Source: DASQFQ01 sp963805525 (lineage in GTDB: Bacteria > Actinomycetota > Thermoleophilia > Solirubrobacterales > Solirubrobacteraceae). From it: a DNA stretch of 64,000 nucleotides. A model generated the notes under the pieces. That model had not been told where the DNA came from, made no database searches, and was given only the letters and a program-made list of their open reading frames with translations. Made by a program: the position numbers and the translations under genes. Positions 34,037 to 41,758 of the stretch are shown one piece after another. The stretch lies in contig CAWDUT010000004.1 in the NCBI GenBank assembly GCA_963805525.1, forward strand, positions 558,001-622,000, in the 5' to 3' direction. How positions within the stretch are numbered: the stretch's first letter is position 1; the number at the start of each line of letters is the position of its first letter.

Positions 34037-34503
34037 CGTCGGCTCGTCTCCGGCTCGAGAACCACCACCGCGGTCTCCGACGGCCGGAGCGCCGCGTACC
34101 CGTCGAGGTTCTTGTCGACCTCCTGCCACCTGGCCCACAGGCGCGAGCGCTCCTCTCCCTCCGCGGCGCGCGCCGTCACCGCGCGCGGCCCGTCGCCGAG
34201 CTCGATCGTCGCTCCGGGATGTGCCCGGAGGTTGAGCCACCACGCGGGCTCGCCCTCGCCCCAGCCGTTCATCGCCAGCGTGACGAGGTTCGGACCGTCC
34301 TCGAGGTAGCCGAGCATCACGCTCCGCTCCTTGCCCGTGTGGCGGCCGGGGACGGTGAGTCGCAGCGTGCCCCAGCGCTTCTTCGGACGCCAGAGGCCGA
34401 CACGACCACCGGTGACGCGGTAGACGCCCCGGTGCGCGCGCCAGAACAGGCGGATGAACCACCGGGGAGGGAGGCGCGGCCGCTTCTCACGTTCGTCCGT
34501 CAA
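34033..34503 (-). CDS. Deazaflavin (F420)-dependent nitroreductase-family protein
   Basis: 156 residues, apparently from TTG 34503. The Ddn-like split-barrel signature is clear: RWGTLRLTVPGRHTGKERSVMLGYLEDGPNLVTLAMNGWGEGEPAWWLNLRAHPGATIELGDG, read in pieces as the F420-binding strand, NG loop and NL-A-P turn. It probably reduces or oxidises a substrate with F420. The TTG directly follows the 3' end of the tRNA-Arg at 34504 with no ribosome site, so tRNA processing may create a leaderless message. Confidence 0.8.
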   Translation of the reverse strand: MTDEREKRPRLPPRWFIRLFWRAHRGVYRVTGGRVGLWRPKKRWGTLRLTVPGRHTGKERSVMLGYLEDGPNLVTLAMNGWGEGEPAWWLNLRAHPGATIELGDGPRAVTARAAEGEERSRLWARWQEVDKNLDGYAALRPSETAVVVLEPETSRR

Positions 34504-34577
34504 CGGCCCCGGCAGGACTCGAACCTGCGACCCGCTGCTTAGAAGGCAGCCGCTCTGTCCATCTGAGCTACGGGGGC
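34504..34577 (-). tRNA. tRNA-Arg(TCT), chimeric left copy at the element end
   Basis: 74-nt cloverleaf with anticodon TCT in loop CTTCTAA and T-loop TTCGAGT. The acceptor 5' strand is GCCCCCG but the 3' strand is CGGGGCC, giving a C2:C71 mismatch. From 34503 to 34561 it is identical to the second copy at 50964-51022; the 5' part differs. It looks like a recombined attachment-site copy whose 5' third came from the integrated element. Function is uncertain. Confidence 0.85.
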
Positions 34578-34735
34578 AAACATCCCTAATCGTACGCTAC
34601 AGCGCCGAAATCAGCCCTCGGCGGGCCTATCGTTGCGGTGTTGCGCGGGTGCGACGCCGTCGCCATAGACGGGCGCCGACACCCACGTTCGGGCGCATGA
34701 ATGGGCAGACGAGATGACGGCGCACGCGAGCACCG

Positions 34736-36589
34736 ATGCAACAGGACTCGGGTACGCTCGCGCATGTGGCAGCCCGGGCTCGCGAGGCCGATGGCGCGGC
34801 GCCGCCCGGCGGCGCGGAGATCGAGGCGCACCCGAACGCCCCTCCGGCCGGCTCCGGCATCCGGATCGCGCCGGTCCTCGACCGGCGCTCGGCCGTCGCT
34901 CTCCAGCGCGCGGCCGGCAACACCGCGGTCGTCCGGCTGCTCGCGCGTCAGGCGCTCCCCCGCGACGACTGTCAGGCCGGCGTCGAGCAGGCCGTCGACG
35001 CGGCGCTGCGCATGATCGACGCCGCGACAACCCTGCTCACGCGCTGGGAGGCCGTCGCGGGACGCGCGGGCGCGGCGACCGCGCCGCCCGAGGTGGCGCG
35101 CGTCGGCCGCGTGCTCGGCCAGATCCTCCACACCAGCGACGCCGCCTACACGCAGGTGGTCCGCCTGCGCCTGGGCGAGATCGCGCGCCAGATGCGCGAG
35201 GGGCTGGTCACCGTGAACTGCACGTCGTTGCCGGCGTCGGCGATCGGGCGCCCCACCGGCAGCCGGGTGGGCGGCCGCCCGGCTCCCCCGGGCGCCCGGC
35301 GCGACTCCCTCGCCGGCGGCGTCATCGTCGGCGGGACGACGTCGGAGCGCACGGCGGTCGGGATCGCGGGCCTGGGCATGGCCGGCGGCCATCCGTCCGC
35401 CAACGCCGAGACCCTGATCCACGAGTACGCCCATGCCGTCCTGCCGGCGGTCGGCGTCCGCCACCGCCAGCGCACTGGCCCGGTGGAGGTCCACGACTGG
35501 GCCTACCACCACGAGCGCGCGTACGCGGTCCTGACCCCCGAGGAGGCGCTCAACAACGCCGACACGTACGGCCAGCTCGCGCAGGCGCTCGCCACCGGCA
35601 ACGAGCTGCTGCTGGCCGCGGCCGACGACTACCGCGGATTCCGCGCGGGGACGGAGGCGCCGGTCCGCCGGGCCGTCGCCTTCGCCGAGCAGCGCATCCG
35701 GATGACCCGCGGGTTCCTGTTCGAGCTCGGCGAGCCCGGCGCCCCGGCGCCGAACCTCGAGCTGGCCCAGCGCCACCTCGGCGCGGGCGACCGCGCGCGC
35801 CTGACCACGTTCGCCCGCGCGCTCGGCACGGTCGCCGACGGCCTCCAGAGCCAGCTCAGCGTCCGCTTCGCGAGCGCCCCCGTCCGCGGAGCGCTCGCGT
35901 GGTCGAGCACGGCGACGATAACGGCGGACGGCGTGGTGGCGGGCGGCCGCGGGGCCGGCCAGGTCAACGTCGGGTCGGCCTTCCTCGGCCTCGACCCGGA
36001 GCAGCAGATCCGCGTGCTCGAGCAGCTCCTAGTCGCGAACCACGCCGATCTGCGCGCCCGGGCGCCGGCGATCGCCGCGCTCAGCGCGGAGCTGACCGCC
36101 GCCGTCCTTCCGGCGCCCGCGGCCCACGGGGCGGCCGACCACATGACCGCGGAGACGACCCGGGCGCAGGAGGAGCAGCGCCGCACCGCGGCCCGCGAGC
36201 GGTTGCTCGTGCCGCTGCGCCGCAACGACGGCACGGCGCTGTTCGTGGCGCTGAACGGCCTGAGCGACGCGGACCGCGCAGCGCTTGAGTTCGATCCGGT
36301 CCTGATCGACGAGCTGCGTCGCGGGCTGCCGGCGATCTCGCGCTTCGTCGTGCGGATGCGGCTTCATTACGGCTCGACCCTCCCGGCGCCCGCCCGCGCG
36401 CTCGACCAGGCGCTGCACGACCACGACGCCGACCGCGTCCGGACCGCACTGCAGTCCGATCGCACGCTGTCCGAGCTGCCCGGGCTGCGGGACGCGGTGG
36501 AGGCCCAGCTGCCGGCGAGCCGCACCCGCGACGTGATCCTGGGCTGGCTGCCCGCTCCGCCGGCGGCGCCAGCCGCGGCGGCGCCCTAG
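34736..36589 (+). CDS. HExxH zinc metallopeptidase-like protein with LQRAAGN motif
   Basis: 617 residues from ATG 34736. A disordered N-terminus leads to LQRAAGN (56-62), also present in the 1701-residue DUF4157 protein. The peptidase core has HEYAH (His229, Glu230, His233), then HDWAYHHERAY and, about 45 residues on, ALNNADTYGQL. NADxY downstream of HExxH is the pattern of deuterolysin/Lys-specific aspzincins (M35-like), where the Asp is the third zinc ligand. The rest is helical and unfamiliar. No signal peptide, so an injected effector or self-processing factor is possible. It is the first gene of the element. Confidence 0.65.
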   Translation: MQQDSGTLAHVAARAREADGAAPPGGAEIEAHPNAPPAGSGIRIAPVLDRRSAVALQRAAGNTAVVRLLARQALPRDDCQAGVEQAVDAALRMIDAATTLLTRWEAVAGRAGAATAPPEVARVGRVLGQILHTSDAAYTQVVRLRLGEIARQMREGLVTVNCTSLPASAIGRPTGSRVGGRPAPPGARRDSLAGGVIVGGTTSERTAVGIAGLGMAGGHPSANAETLIHEYAHAVLPAVGVRHRQRTGPVEVHDWAYHHERAYAVLTPEEALNNADTYGQLAQALATGNELLLAAADDYRGFRAGTEAPVRRAVAFAEQRIRMTRGFLFELGEPGAPAPNLELAQRHLGAGDRARLTTFARALGTVADGLQSQLSVRFASAPVRGALAWSSTATITADGVVAGGRGAGQVNVGSAFLGLDPEQQIRVLEQLLVANHADLRARAPAIAALSAELTAAVLPAPAAHGAADHMTAETTRAQEEQRRTAARERLLVPLRRNDGTALFVALNGLSDADRAALEFDPVLIDELRRGLPAISRFVVRMRLHYGSTLPAPARALDQALHDHDADRVRTALQSDRTLSELPGLRDAVEAQLPASRTRDVILGWLPAPPAAPAAAAP

Positions 36590-36590
36590 C

Positions 36591-36664
36591 GACGGAGCGG
36601 CGTAGGAATCGAACCTTCCAACCGCCGGGTTACGACGGCCTGCCCGTTTTGAAGACCGCGGGAT
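36591..36664 (-). pseudogene. tRNA-Sec-like 3' fragment (degenerate)
   Basis: Read on the minus strand this stretch shows CTTCAAA as an anticodon loop with TCA, a long variable-arm-like segment, then GGTTCGATTCC as T-loop and a GCCGCTCC acceptor-like end, the order of a selenocysteine tRNA. The anticodon stem pairs poorly and no D-arm or 5' acceptor strand is found upstream, so it is a remnant. Such 3' tRNA fragments typically mark an attachment site. It sits 2 bases after the metallopeptidase stop. Confidence 0.45.
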
Positions 36665-37045
36665 CCATGGCAAGACTTGGCTCTAGCCCGCTGGAAACGC
36701 GCACGCAGCGGACAGTGGGGGGAAGCTCCCGGGGAAATCTCGCCTCGGACTGCCGGTACTGACTCCGCCTCGGGATCCGGCCAAACCGCGCGGCGGCGAT
36801 CGCTCTCGACCAGCGACCGCAGCACGGAAGCGCACGGCGGCGAAGCTCTACGGGATCCGAATGTGCCTCGCCGACCCCGCCAGTTGCAGTTGTGCCAGAA
36901 CCAGCGGTCGAGCCGAGCCCGCGAGGCTGTACGCAGTAGCTACTCCGGGCCGGCCCGGCGCGTTGTCTCGAATCATGCGAGACGCGTTCCCGATTATTCA
37001 ACAATCGTTGGCGAGCCGCGTCGCGCGGCGTCACACTGCTATTCG
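36665..37045. other. Gene-free stretch
   Basis: About 380 bases between the tRNA-Sec-like remnant and the ATPase fragment. Open frames here are short and have no convincing ribosome site or protein-like sequence. A segment near 36980-37045 is AT-richer (GATTATTCAACAATCG) and may hold the promoter of the interrupted ATPase gene. Confidence 0.4.
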
Positions 37046-37126
37046 ATGCGACTAACCCGACTGACGATCACCAACTTTCGCAATCTCGACGGCGTCGACA
37101 TTGGCCTGCTCCCCGGCGGTGTTGTC
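37046..37126 (+). pseudogene. N-terminal fragment of a RecF/SMC-like AAA ATPase, cut by an IS element
   Basis: ATG 37046 begins MRLTRLTITNFRNLDGVDIGLLPGGVV, the canonical first strand-helix of RecF/OLD-type ATPases that continue into a Walker A loop. The reading breaks at the inverted repeat of the IS3-family element, within a few bases of 37118-37126, just before the expected Walker A. No continuation is found on the far side of the IS. Such ATPases are common in defence and repair loci; only the first 27 residues survive. Confidence 0.65.
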
Positions 37127-37129
37127 AGT

Positions 37130-37993
37130 TCAGGCCGCGGGGGTTTGTAGGTCTCCGAGGGCATCGTCCCAGGTCTGGGCGACCTCGGCTGGGGTTCTGT
37201 AGTTCAGGCCCGAGTGGGGCCGGTGGTGGTAGCCGTCAATGTGAGCGCCGATCACCTCCCGTGCCTCGTCGAGGGTCTCGAACTCGTGCAGCCAGACGCA
37301 GCGCTCCTTGAGCTTTCCGAACCAGCTCTCGATGAACGCTTGCGATTCTGGGTCGCGGTAGCCGCCGCGACGGTGCGTAATCCCGAGCCCGGAGAGCACG
37401 AGCTTGAACGCGCGGGCGGTGAACGCCGAGCCGTTATCGGTGCCCAGCGTCAGCATCCCGGGCGTGATGCGCCGCGCGGCGGCGGCGCGCTCGACGAGCG
37501 CGATGCTCTCCTTGGCGCGGCATCTGAGTTCGAGGTGCCAGCCGACGATCTCGCGGGTGCAGCAGTCGATCGCGGCCATCAGGTAGACCCAGCCGTGCTC
37601 GGCGACCCAGACTGAGGTCATGTCCAGATGCCAGAGCTCGTTCGGCCGGGTCACTCGGAAGAACCCGGGCCGGCGGCGCCGGTCTAACCTGCGGCGCGGC
37701 TGGATCAGGCGCCGCTGGCGCATCACCCTGAGCACGCGCTTGCGGTTGACCGCCCGCCCGAGCTTGCGCGAGACCAGCGCGCAGACCATCCGGTAGCCGT
37801 CGGTCTGGTTCTCGCGCGCGACCTCGATGATCGCCGCCTCGACCTCGCAGGCCGGCGGAGCGCAGCGGCTGGCCGCTGCCGGCCGGGTCTTGGGGACGCG
37901 GTAGATCGCCTGGCGGCTGATCTGCGCGACGCGCGCCACGACCGCCGGCTTCTAGCCGGCGGCGACGAGCTCGCGGGACCGGGTGACGCGCAT
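37130..37993 (-). pseudogene. IS3-family transposase OrfB, nonsense codon at codon 14
   Basis: ATG 37993, two bases after the orfA stop, opens MRVTRSRELVAAG and is then hit by TAG (37954-37952); the same frame continues KPAVVARVAQISRQAIYR and stays open to 37130. An internal ATG at 37939 gives an open 269-residue protein. The integrase catalytic core is intact: Asp in LWHLDMTSVW, Asp in LGTDNGSAF, Glu in QAFIESWFGKLKE (DDE), with the usual HYNxxRPH-like DGYHHRPHSGLNYRTP. Activity depends on whether the shorter protein or readthrough works. Confidence 0.8.
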
Positions 37994-37995
37994 GC

Positions 37996-38295
37996 CTACT
38001 CCCAGTCCCGCAAGAGCTTTCCCGCGATCTCCAACTCATAGGTCTTGCGCCCGAGCGTCCGCTCCAGCTCCGCGATCCGGCGCCGCTGTTCCGCGCCCGC
38101 CGAGCGATCCTGGCCGTCAGCGAAGCGCTCCATGCCGGCGTCGACCATCTGGTCGCGCCAACGCCGCAGCAGCGTCTCTGAGATGTCGTGCTCGCGGCAG
38201 ATCTCCGCGATCGACCTACCGCCGCGAAAGGACGCGAGCACCAGCTCGGCCTTCTGCTGCGGCGTGTACTTCCGGTACTTGCGCTTGTCGCTCAA
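37996..38295 (-). CDS. IS3-family transposase OrfA
   Basis: 99 residues from TTG 38295 with AGGAG six bases upstream. The helix-turn-helix KRKYRKYTPQQKAELVLASFRGGRSIAEICREHDISETLLRRWRDQ is the DNA-binding part of the transposase. The C-terminal leucine-zipper-like helix EQRRRIAELERTLGRKTYELEIAGKLLRD follows. It ends two bases before the ATG of OrfB. Any upstream extension to 38391 reads into the IS end and is unlikely. Confidence 0.8.
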   Translation of the reverse strand: MSDKRKYRKYTPQQKAELVLASFRGGRSIAEICREHDISETLLRRWRDQMVDAGMERFADGQDRSAGAEQRRRIAELERTLGRKTYELEIAGKLLRDWE

Positions 38296-38409
38296 GCGGG
38301 TCTCCTGACTCGATGAGCGGCCGATCCTCTGATGCCTCCCGGACACAGAGACGCCGGCTACGCCGGCTCCATCCCCATAGAGAAAGAACAATCAGAGACT
38401 GTCAACACC

Positions 38410-38635
38410 ACCCCGGGGAGCAGGCCAACTCGCCACCGACGCGCGCGAGGAACGCCTCACGCAGCGCGAGATCGCACCCACCAATCACCGCGCCACACTC
38501 GCCGGAGCGTGCCTGCTCGAACACGCCGCCGCGCTCCGCGAGCTGATCGCCCACCGCACCGACGAGCTCGTGACCGTCGACGTCAACCCCGCCGCCCTCG
38601 AGCGCGCAGCCGCTGCCTGGAACCTGCCGCACTGA
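38410..38635 (+). pseudogene. C-terminal fragment of an unknown protein, 5' end lost at the IS
   Basis: An open frame without any start begins at the IS border and reads GAGQLATDAREERLTQREIAPTNHRATLAGACLLEHAAALRELIAHRTDELVTVD and on to AAAAWNLPH then TGA at about 38633. Its composition and helical periodicity look like a genuine protein end. It is unrelated to the ATPase fragment on the other side of the IS. No family recognised. Confidence 0.45.
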
Positions 38636-38671
38636 CCCGCCTATCGCGGTGCACCTCAGTCGAGCCGCGAC

Positions 38672-40009
38672 TTACGCCTCCTGGATCTGAGCCGCAGCGT
38701 ACTCTTTGATCTGAAGGCGGTACGCATCGCGAAACTCGTCGCAGCGATCTGCATACAAGCGCTGATCGAGCGCGTGGTGGGCGCAGCCTCCCATGCATAC
38801 CGGCAACGCGACGCAACTGCGACATTCGTCGTCACTGAAGGGATCGTAATTGAGCCATTTGCTCAGCCTTGAGTTGCGCTTCGTACTATCGCGGATCGAG
38901 CCAATGACCTCGCGAGGGTTACCGACTGACTCATAGCATTTGTAGAGTTCACCATGGCTGCCGACTACGAGTTCGTTCGCGCGCACGGCAGTGCACGGCG
39001 CACCAGTCGGGCGCGGCAGGGCAGCACGGCTGAAGCCATATGCGCGAGCGGCCTGGTTGAAGTTGCGTCGCGCTTCGAGGAACTCTCTGCGCGACAGCGC
39101 ATCTTCGTGTCGATATTGAACGGCCGAAGGAGATGGGGCGCCGTCGTCGACTGGGTGGATCTGCCCTAGATATATCCCGAGCCGACCCGAGAAACCCTCG
39201 TCGTTGAGCGTATCTAACAACAACGCCGCCTCGTCGACATTTGTGCGGTCCACGTTGACTCGCACCGAGACCGTAAAATAGTCCACTGCGTGCCGGAGAT
39301 TGTTCACGATGGACCAGAATGTTCCCGCACCCGTCTTTGCCGCCGGCCGCATTCGGTCGTGAACGGCCGCCGGCCCATCAAGCGTCACTTGAATCCGGTC
39401 GACCTTGAGCGCAGCGAGCTCCTGACACACCTGGCGAGTTAAGAGCGAACCGTTGGTCACCATATTGGCCCTGTACTGCACGCCGCCGGCGTCACACATG
39501 GCGATTAGCGCCTTAGAGAGTGCATAAAGTGGACGCTTGCCGACCAGAGGCTCACCTCCGTACCACTGGATCGCTAAATGGTCGATGCTGGCGATACGCG
39601 TCCGAACGTGATCCAAAACCCAAGATTGGACCCGCGCGTTCATGACAGATCCGTGTTTGTCCTCGAAGCAATAGGGACAGTCAAAGTTGCAACCGAGGCT
39701 AGTCACCAACACCAGCCCCAGGGTCGTCGCGTCATAGCGCGACGCCTCGTACTGCGACCTCAGGATCTCGAGTTCGTCGCATTCGTCGGGAACAAGCATG
39801 TGACCCGCGACAAGCATCTCGACAAGGTCGAGGTCTAGGGAGGACAGACTGTCCCGCCTCTGTGCGGCCGTGCTCGCTGGAGCTAGCGCCGGGCGCATCG
39901 TCTCGCAGTCCGGTTGACCGATGCTGAGCAGCGCCCCGCTGCGGCCGTTGTAGAGAAGCAGAACATCGTCCGCGCCCTCCACGGCGATGTTGTACCGCGA
40001 CGGCTGCAC
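38672..40009 (-). CDS. Radical SAM/SPASM peptide maturase
   Basis: 445 residues from GTG 40009, with GGAGGAATAGAGA before it. An N-terminal part like RiPP maturases (PSRYNIAVEGADDVLLLYNGRSGALLSI) precedes the radical SAM core: C107-x3-C111-x2-C114 (GCNFDCPYCFED), then WYGGEPL and VTNGSLL. The SPASM region has C in APCTAVRANE, KCYES, and CRSCVALPVCMGGCAHHA for auxiliary Fe-S clusters. Such enzymes install thioether or other crosslinks in a ribosomal peptide. It lies 3 bases after the small gene at 40013-40240, its probable substrate. GC is lower than the surroundings. Confidence 0.88.
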   Translation of the reverse strand: MQPSRYNIAVEGADDVLLLYNGRSGALLSIGQPDCETMRPALAPASTAAQRRDSLSSLDLDLVEMLVAGHMLVPDECDELEILRSQYEASRYDATTLGLVLVTSLGCNFDCPYCFEDKHGSVMNARVQSWVLDHVRTRIASIDHLAIQWYGGEPLVGKRPLYALSKALIAMCDAGGVQYRANMVTNGSLLTRQVCQELAALKVDRIQVTLDGPAAVHDRMRPAAKTGAGTFWSIVNNLRHAVDYFTVSVRVNVDRTNVDEAALLLDTLNDEGFSGRLGIYLGQIHPVDDGAPSPSAVQYRHEDALSRREFLEARRNFNQAARAYGFSRAALPRPTGAPCTAVRANELVVGSHGELYKCYESVGNPREVIGSIRDSTKRNSRLSKWLNYDPFSDDECRSCVALPVCMGGCAHHALDQRLYADRCDEFRDAYRLQIKEYAAAQIQEA

Positions 40010-40012
40010 TCT

Positions 40013-40240
40013 CTATTCCTCCACTGCCTGGCAGAAGACCTCGATATCGCACAGGACGATCGTGACGGCTCCGCACTTGATTCGCTTTTCGCTCGACGCG
40101 GGCTGCTTCGCGAGCTTTCGTGCGATGCGTTCGAGTTCCGCCAAATCCTTCTTCGACGCGCGAGATGCTGCATTGTGCCCGACCCACACGGCAACGTCGT
40201 TCGTGGTAGGTGAGCGCAGCCACTTCGGTTCACTAGACAT
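40013..40240 (-). CDS. Candidate RiPP precursor peptide or small partner of the radical SAM maturase
   Basis: 75 residues from ATG 40240. A leader-like part (MSSEPKWLRSPTTNDVAVWVGHNAAS, then a charged helix KKDLAELERIARKLAKQ) is followed by a C-terminal core with three Cys (56, 64, 70) in KCGAVTIVLCDIEVFCQAVEE. Size, position 3 bases before the maturase, and Cys confined to the C-terminal third fit a thioether-peptide precursor. I know no family for it. An alternative is a small accessory protein such as a recognition element. Confidence 0.55.
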   Translation of the reverse strand: MSSEPKWLRSPTTNDVAVWVGHNAASRASKKDLAELERIARKLAKQPASSEKRIKCGAVTIVLCDIEVFCQAVEE

Positions 40241-40273
40241 GACTACTCCGAAGACTCGGTGGTATGCGCGACC

Positions 40274-40302
40274 AGTATCCCTAAGCCCGAGCGAAAAGTC
40301 CA
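40274..40302 (-). promoter_or_regulatory. Promoter for the precursor/radical SAM operon
   Basis: On the minus strand TGGACT (40302-40297) and GATACT (40279-40274) with a 17-bp spacer. Transcription would start near 40267, giving a leader of about 27 bases to ATG 40240. The local sequence is AT-richer than the average of the window. Confidence 0.4.
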
Positions 40303-40454
40303 GAGTGCTTTGGAGCAGACCGGATACTCAAGCTCTTTGGCGTGGCGTCTGTTGGGCGCGAGCCTTGCGCGGGTAAGCCCCGCACCGCAAGCGGCAGGTC
40401 GACGCCTGGCCGCAAGGCGAAAGGCCTGCGCTTCGGATGAAGCTTCGGTAGCGG

Positions 40455-40991
40455 GTGAACGCCGAGGCCGCGAAGCTTGCCAAAGCGCGGTTGAGACCAA
40501 GCGAACTGCGACGAGCGTCTGCTGAGAGGGCCGTCACGGCGAAGCCGGTTCTACCAGGCCCTGAGCGTGCGGCCGGCCGGCCGGTTCGTCAAGCCCGGCC
40601 GCTTCGCGGCGCCCTGCGGGCGGCCCTGACGGACCCGGGCATTGACGGCCCGGCTTCCCCGGCTCGCCTCGCTGGGGCCAGGCCCGAACCTACCCCCACC
40701 AGCGCCGCGGCGGCGCGAAACCCAACCGCCCGCCAGCTCGCATTCCTCAAGGACCTCGCAGCCCAGCGCGGCCAAAGCTTTGCCTACCCGGCAACGGGCG
40801 CCGCGGCCTCGCGCGAAATCAACCGGCTAAAGGGACTTCGCCGGACCTCCCGGGCCGACGTCACCCGCGAGCGACACCAGATCACGGACGACATGGCGAC
40901 CCGCCGCGGCGATGACGCGCGCGTGCGGGACGCCGAGATCACCGGCTACGGCTCCAGCGCCCGCTGGGCCGGCTCGGAGGATCAGCGATGA
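40455..40991 (+). CDS. DUF3072-like element protein
   Basis: 178 residues as opened by GTG 40455; the first 85 residues are low-complexity and the true start may be later. The conserved part NPTARQLAFLKDLAAQRGQSFAYPATGAAASREINRLKGL resembles DUF3072-type domains (T-x-x-Q-x-x-F/Y-L-x-x-L) found on actinobacterial plasmids and integrative elements. It overlaps the next small gene by ATGA, and that gene overlaps the sigma-like gene, so the three form one unit. Confidence 0.55.
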   Translation: MNAEAAKLAKARLRPSELRRASAERAVTAKPVLPGPERAAGRPVRQARPLRGALRAALTDPGIDGPASPARLAGARPEPTPTSAAAARNPTARQLAFLKDLAAQRGQSFAYPATGAAASREINRLKGLRRTSRADVTRERHQITDDMATRRGDDARVRDAEITGYGSSARWAGSEDQR

Positions 40992-41182
40992 CCTGCCCTG
41001 CTGGCGACCCCGCCGACTTCCCCGGCGCATTCGCCTACGAGCACACCGACCTCCCACCTGACGTCACGCTGACAGCCTGGCGCCGCTCCCGGGCGCAACA
41101 CCCGCGGCGACGTCGCACGCTACGCGCGCTGCTACAGCGCCTGCGCCGCGACCGCACTGGGCGCCCCGGGAGCCCACGATGA
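40988..41182 (+). CDS. Small basic protein in the element
   Basis: 64 residues, ATG 40988 overlapping the previous stop. The first half (DFPGAFAYEHTDLPPDVTLTAWRRSR) looks structured and the rest is Arg-rich (RRRRTLRALLQRLRRDRTGR), suggesting nucleic-acid contact. No family recognised. Coupled on both sides by ATGA-type overlaps. Confidence 0.4.
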   Translation: MTCPAGDPADFPGAFAYEHTDLPPDVTLTAWRRSRAQHPRRRRTLRALLQRLRRDRTGRPGSPR

Positions 41183-41758
41183 GCGACCGACACGCTCCCC
41201 GAAGGTCAACCGTCGGCGATCGAACACAGCAGATCTCCGACTTCTACGCCGCGCACGCGCACCGGCTGCGTGCGTTCGTCGGGAGAAAAACCGGCGCACC
41301 GACCGAGGCAGTCGCCGACGCATGTCAGAACGCCTGGACAATCCTCCTGCGGCGGCCCGACATCAGCCTCGACGTCCGCGGCTTGGCATGGCTGTCCGTC
41401 GTCGCCGTACACGAGGTCCACCATCAGTGGCGCGATCGGGCGCATAACCTGCCCGATGGGCGCACTCTCGCTCGGAACCGGCGACCCCGGTGAACTGTCC
41501 GAGCCCGTAGCCACCGGCGACGGCGGCGTCGAAGAGCTTGCCGCCGCGCACCTCGAGCACGCCGAGCGCGTCGGCGACCTGGCCGTGCTCAAGCCGGCAG
41601 AGCGCACCGCGCTGTACTTGCAGGCGCTCGGCTACCGCTACCGCGAGATCGCGGCCCTCACCGACGCCAGCTACACAGCCGTAAACCGGCGACTTACCGA
41701 AGGTCGGGCTCGGCTGCGCCGGACTGCCCGCGAGCGCGCCAACCGAACTCCGAGATGA
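41179..41758 (+). pseudogene. Sigma-70/ECF-like sigma factor, frameshifted
   Basis: ATG 41179 opens a region-2-like part: QISDFYAAHAHRLRAFVGRK, ADACQNAWTILLRRPDI, RGLAWLSVVAVHEVHHQWRDRA. The frame ends at 41493. A different frame takes over at about 41450 and gives ELAAAHLEHAERVGDLAVLKPAERTALYLQALGYRYREIAALTDASYTAVNRRLTEGRARL, a clear region 4 HTH. The 580-base span is one base over a multiple of three, so one indel between about 41430 and 41470 splits the gene. Programmed shifting is unlikely given the other broken genes nearby. Confidence 0.65.

Larger units (their letters stand above)
37118..38409 (-). mobile_element. IS3-family insertion sequence
   Basis: About 1.29 kb with transposase orfA (upstream) and orfB on the minus strand. 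Ends carry matching inverted repeats: GGTGTTGTCAGT at 37118-37129 and the complement of GGTGTTGACAGT at 38398-38409 (11 of 12). No clear target duplication is seen, and the sequences on the two sides belong to different genes, so a deletion or recombination between IS copies probably followed insertion. orfB carries an early nonsense codon. Confidence 0.85.

Noticed and set aside
24084..36589. A complete contractile injection system around the DUF4157 gene
   Set aside because: No sheath, tube, baseplate or AAA+ assembly gene is in the window. Only candidate cargo proteins are present.
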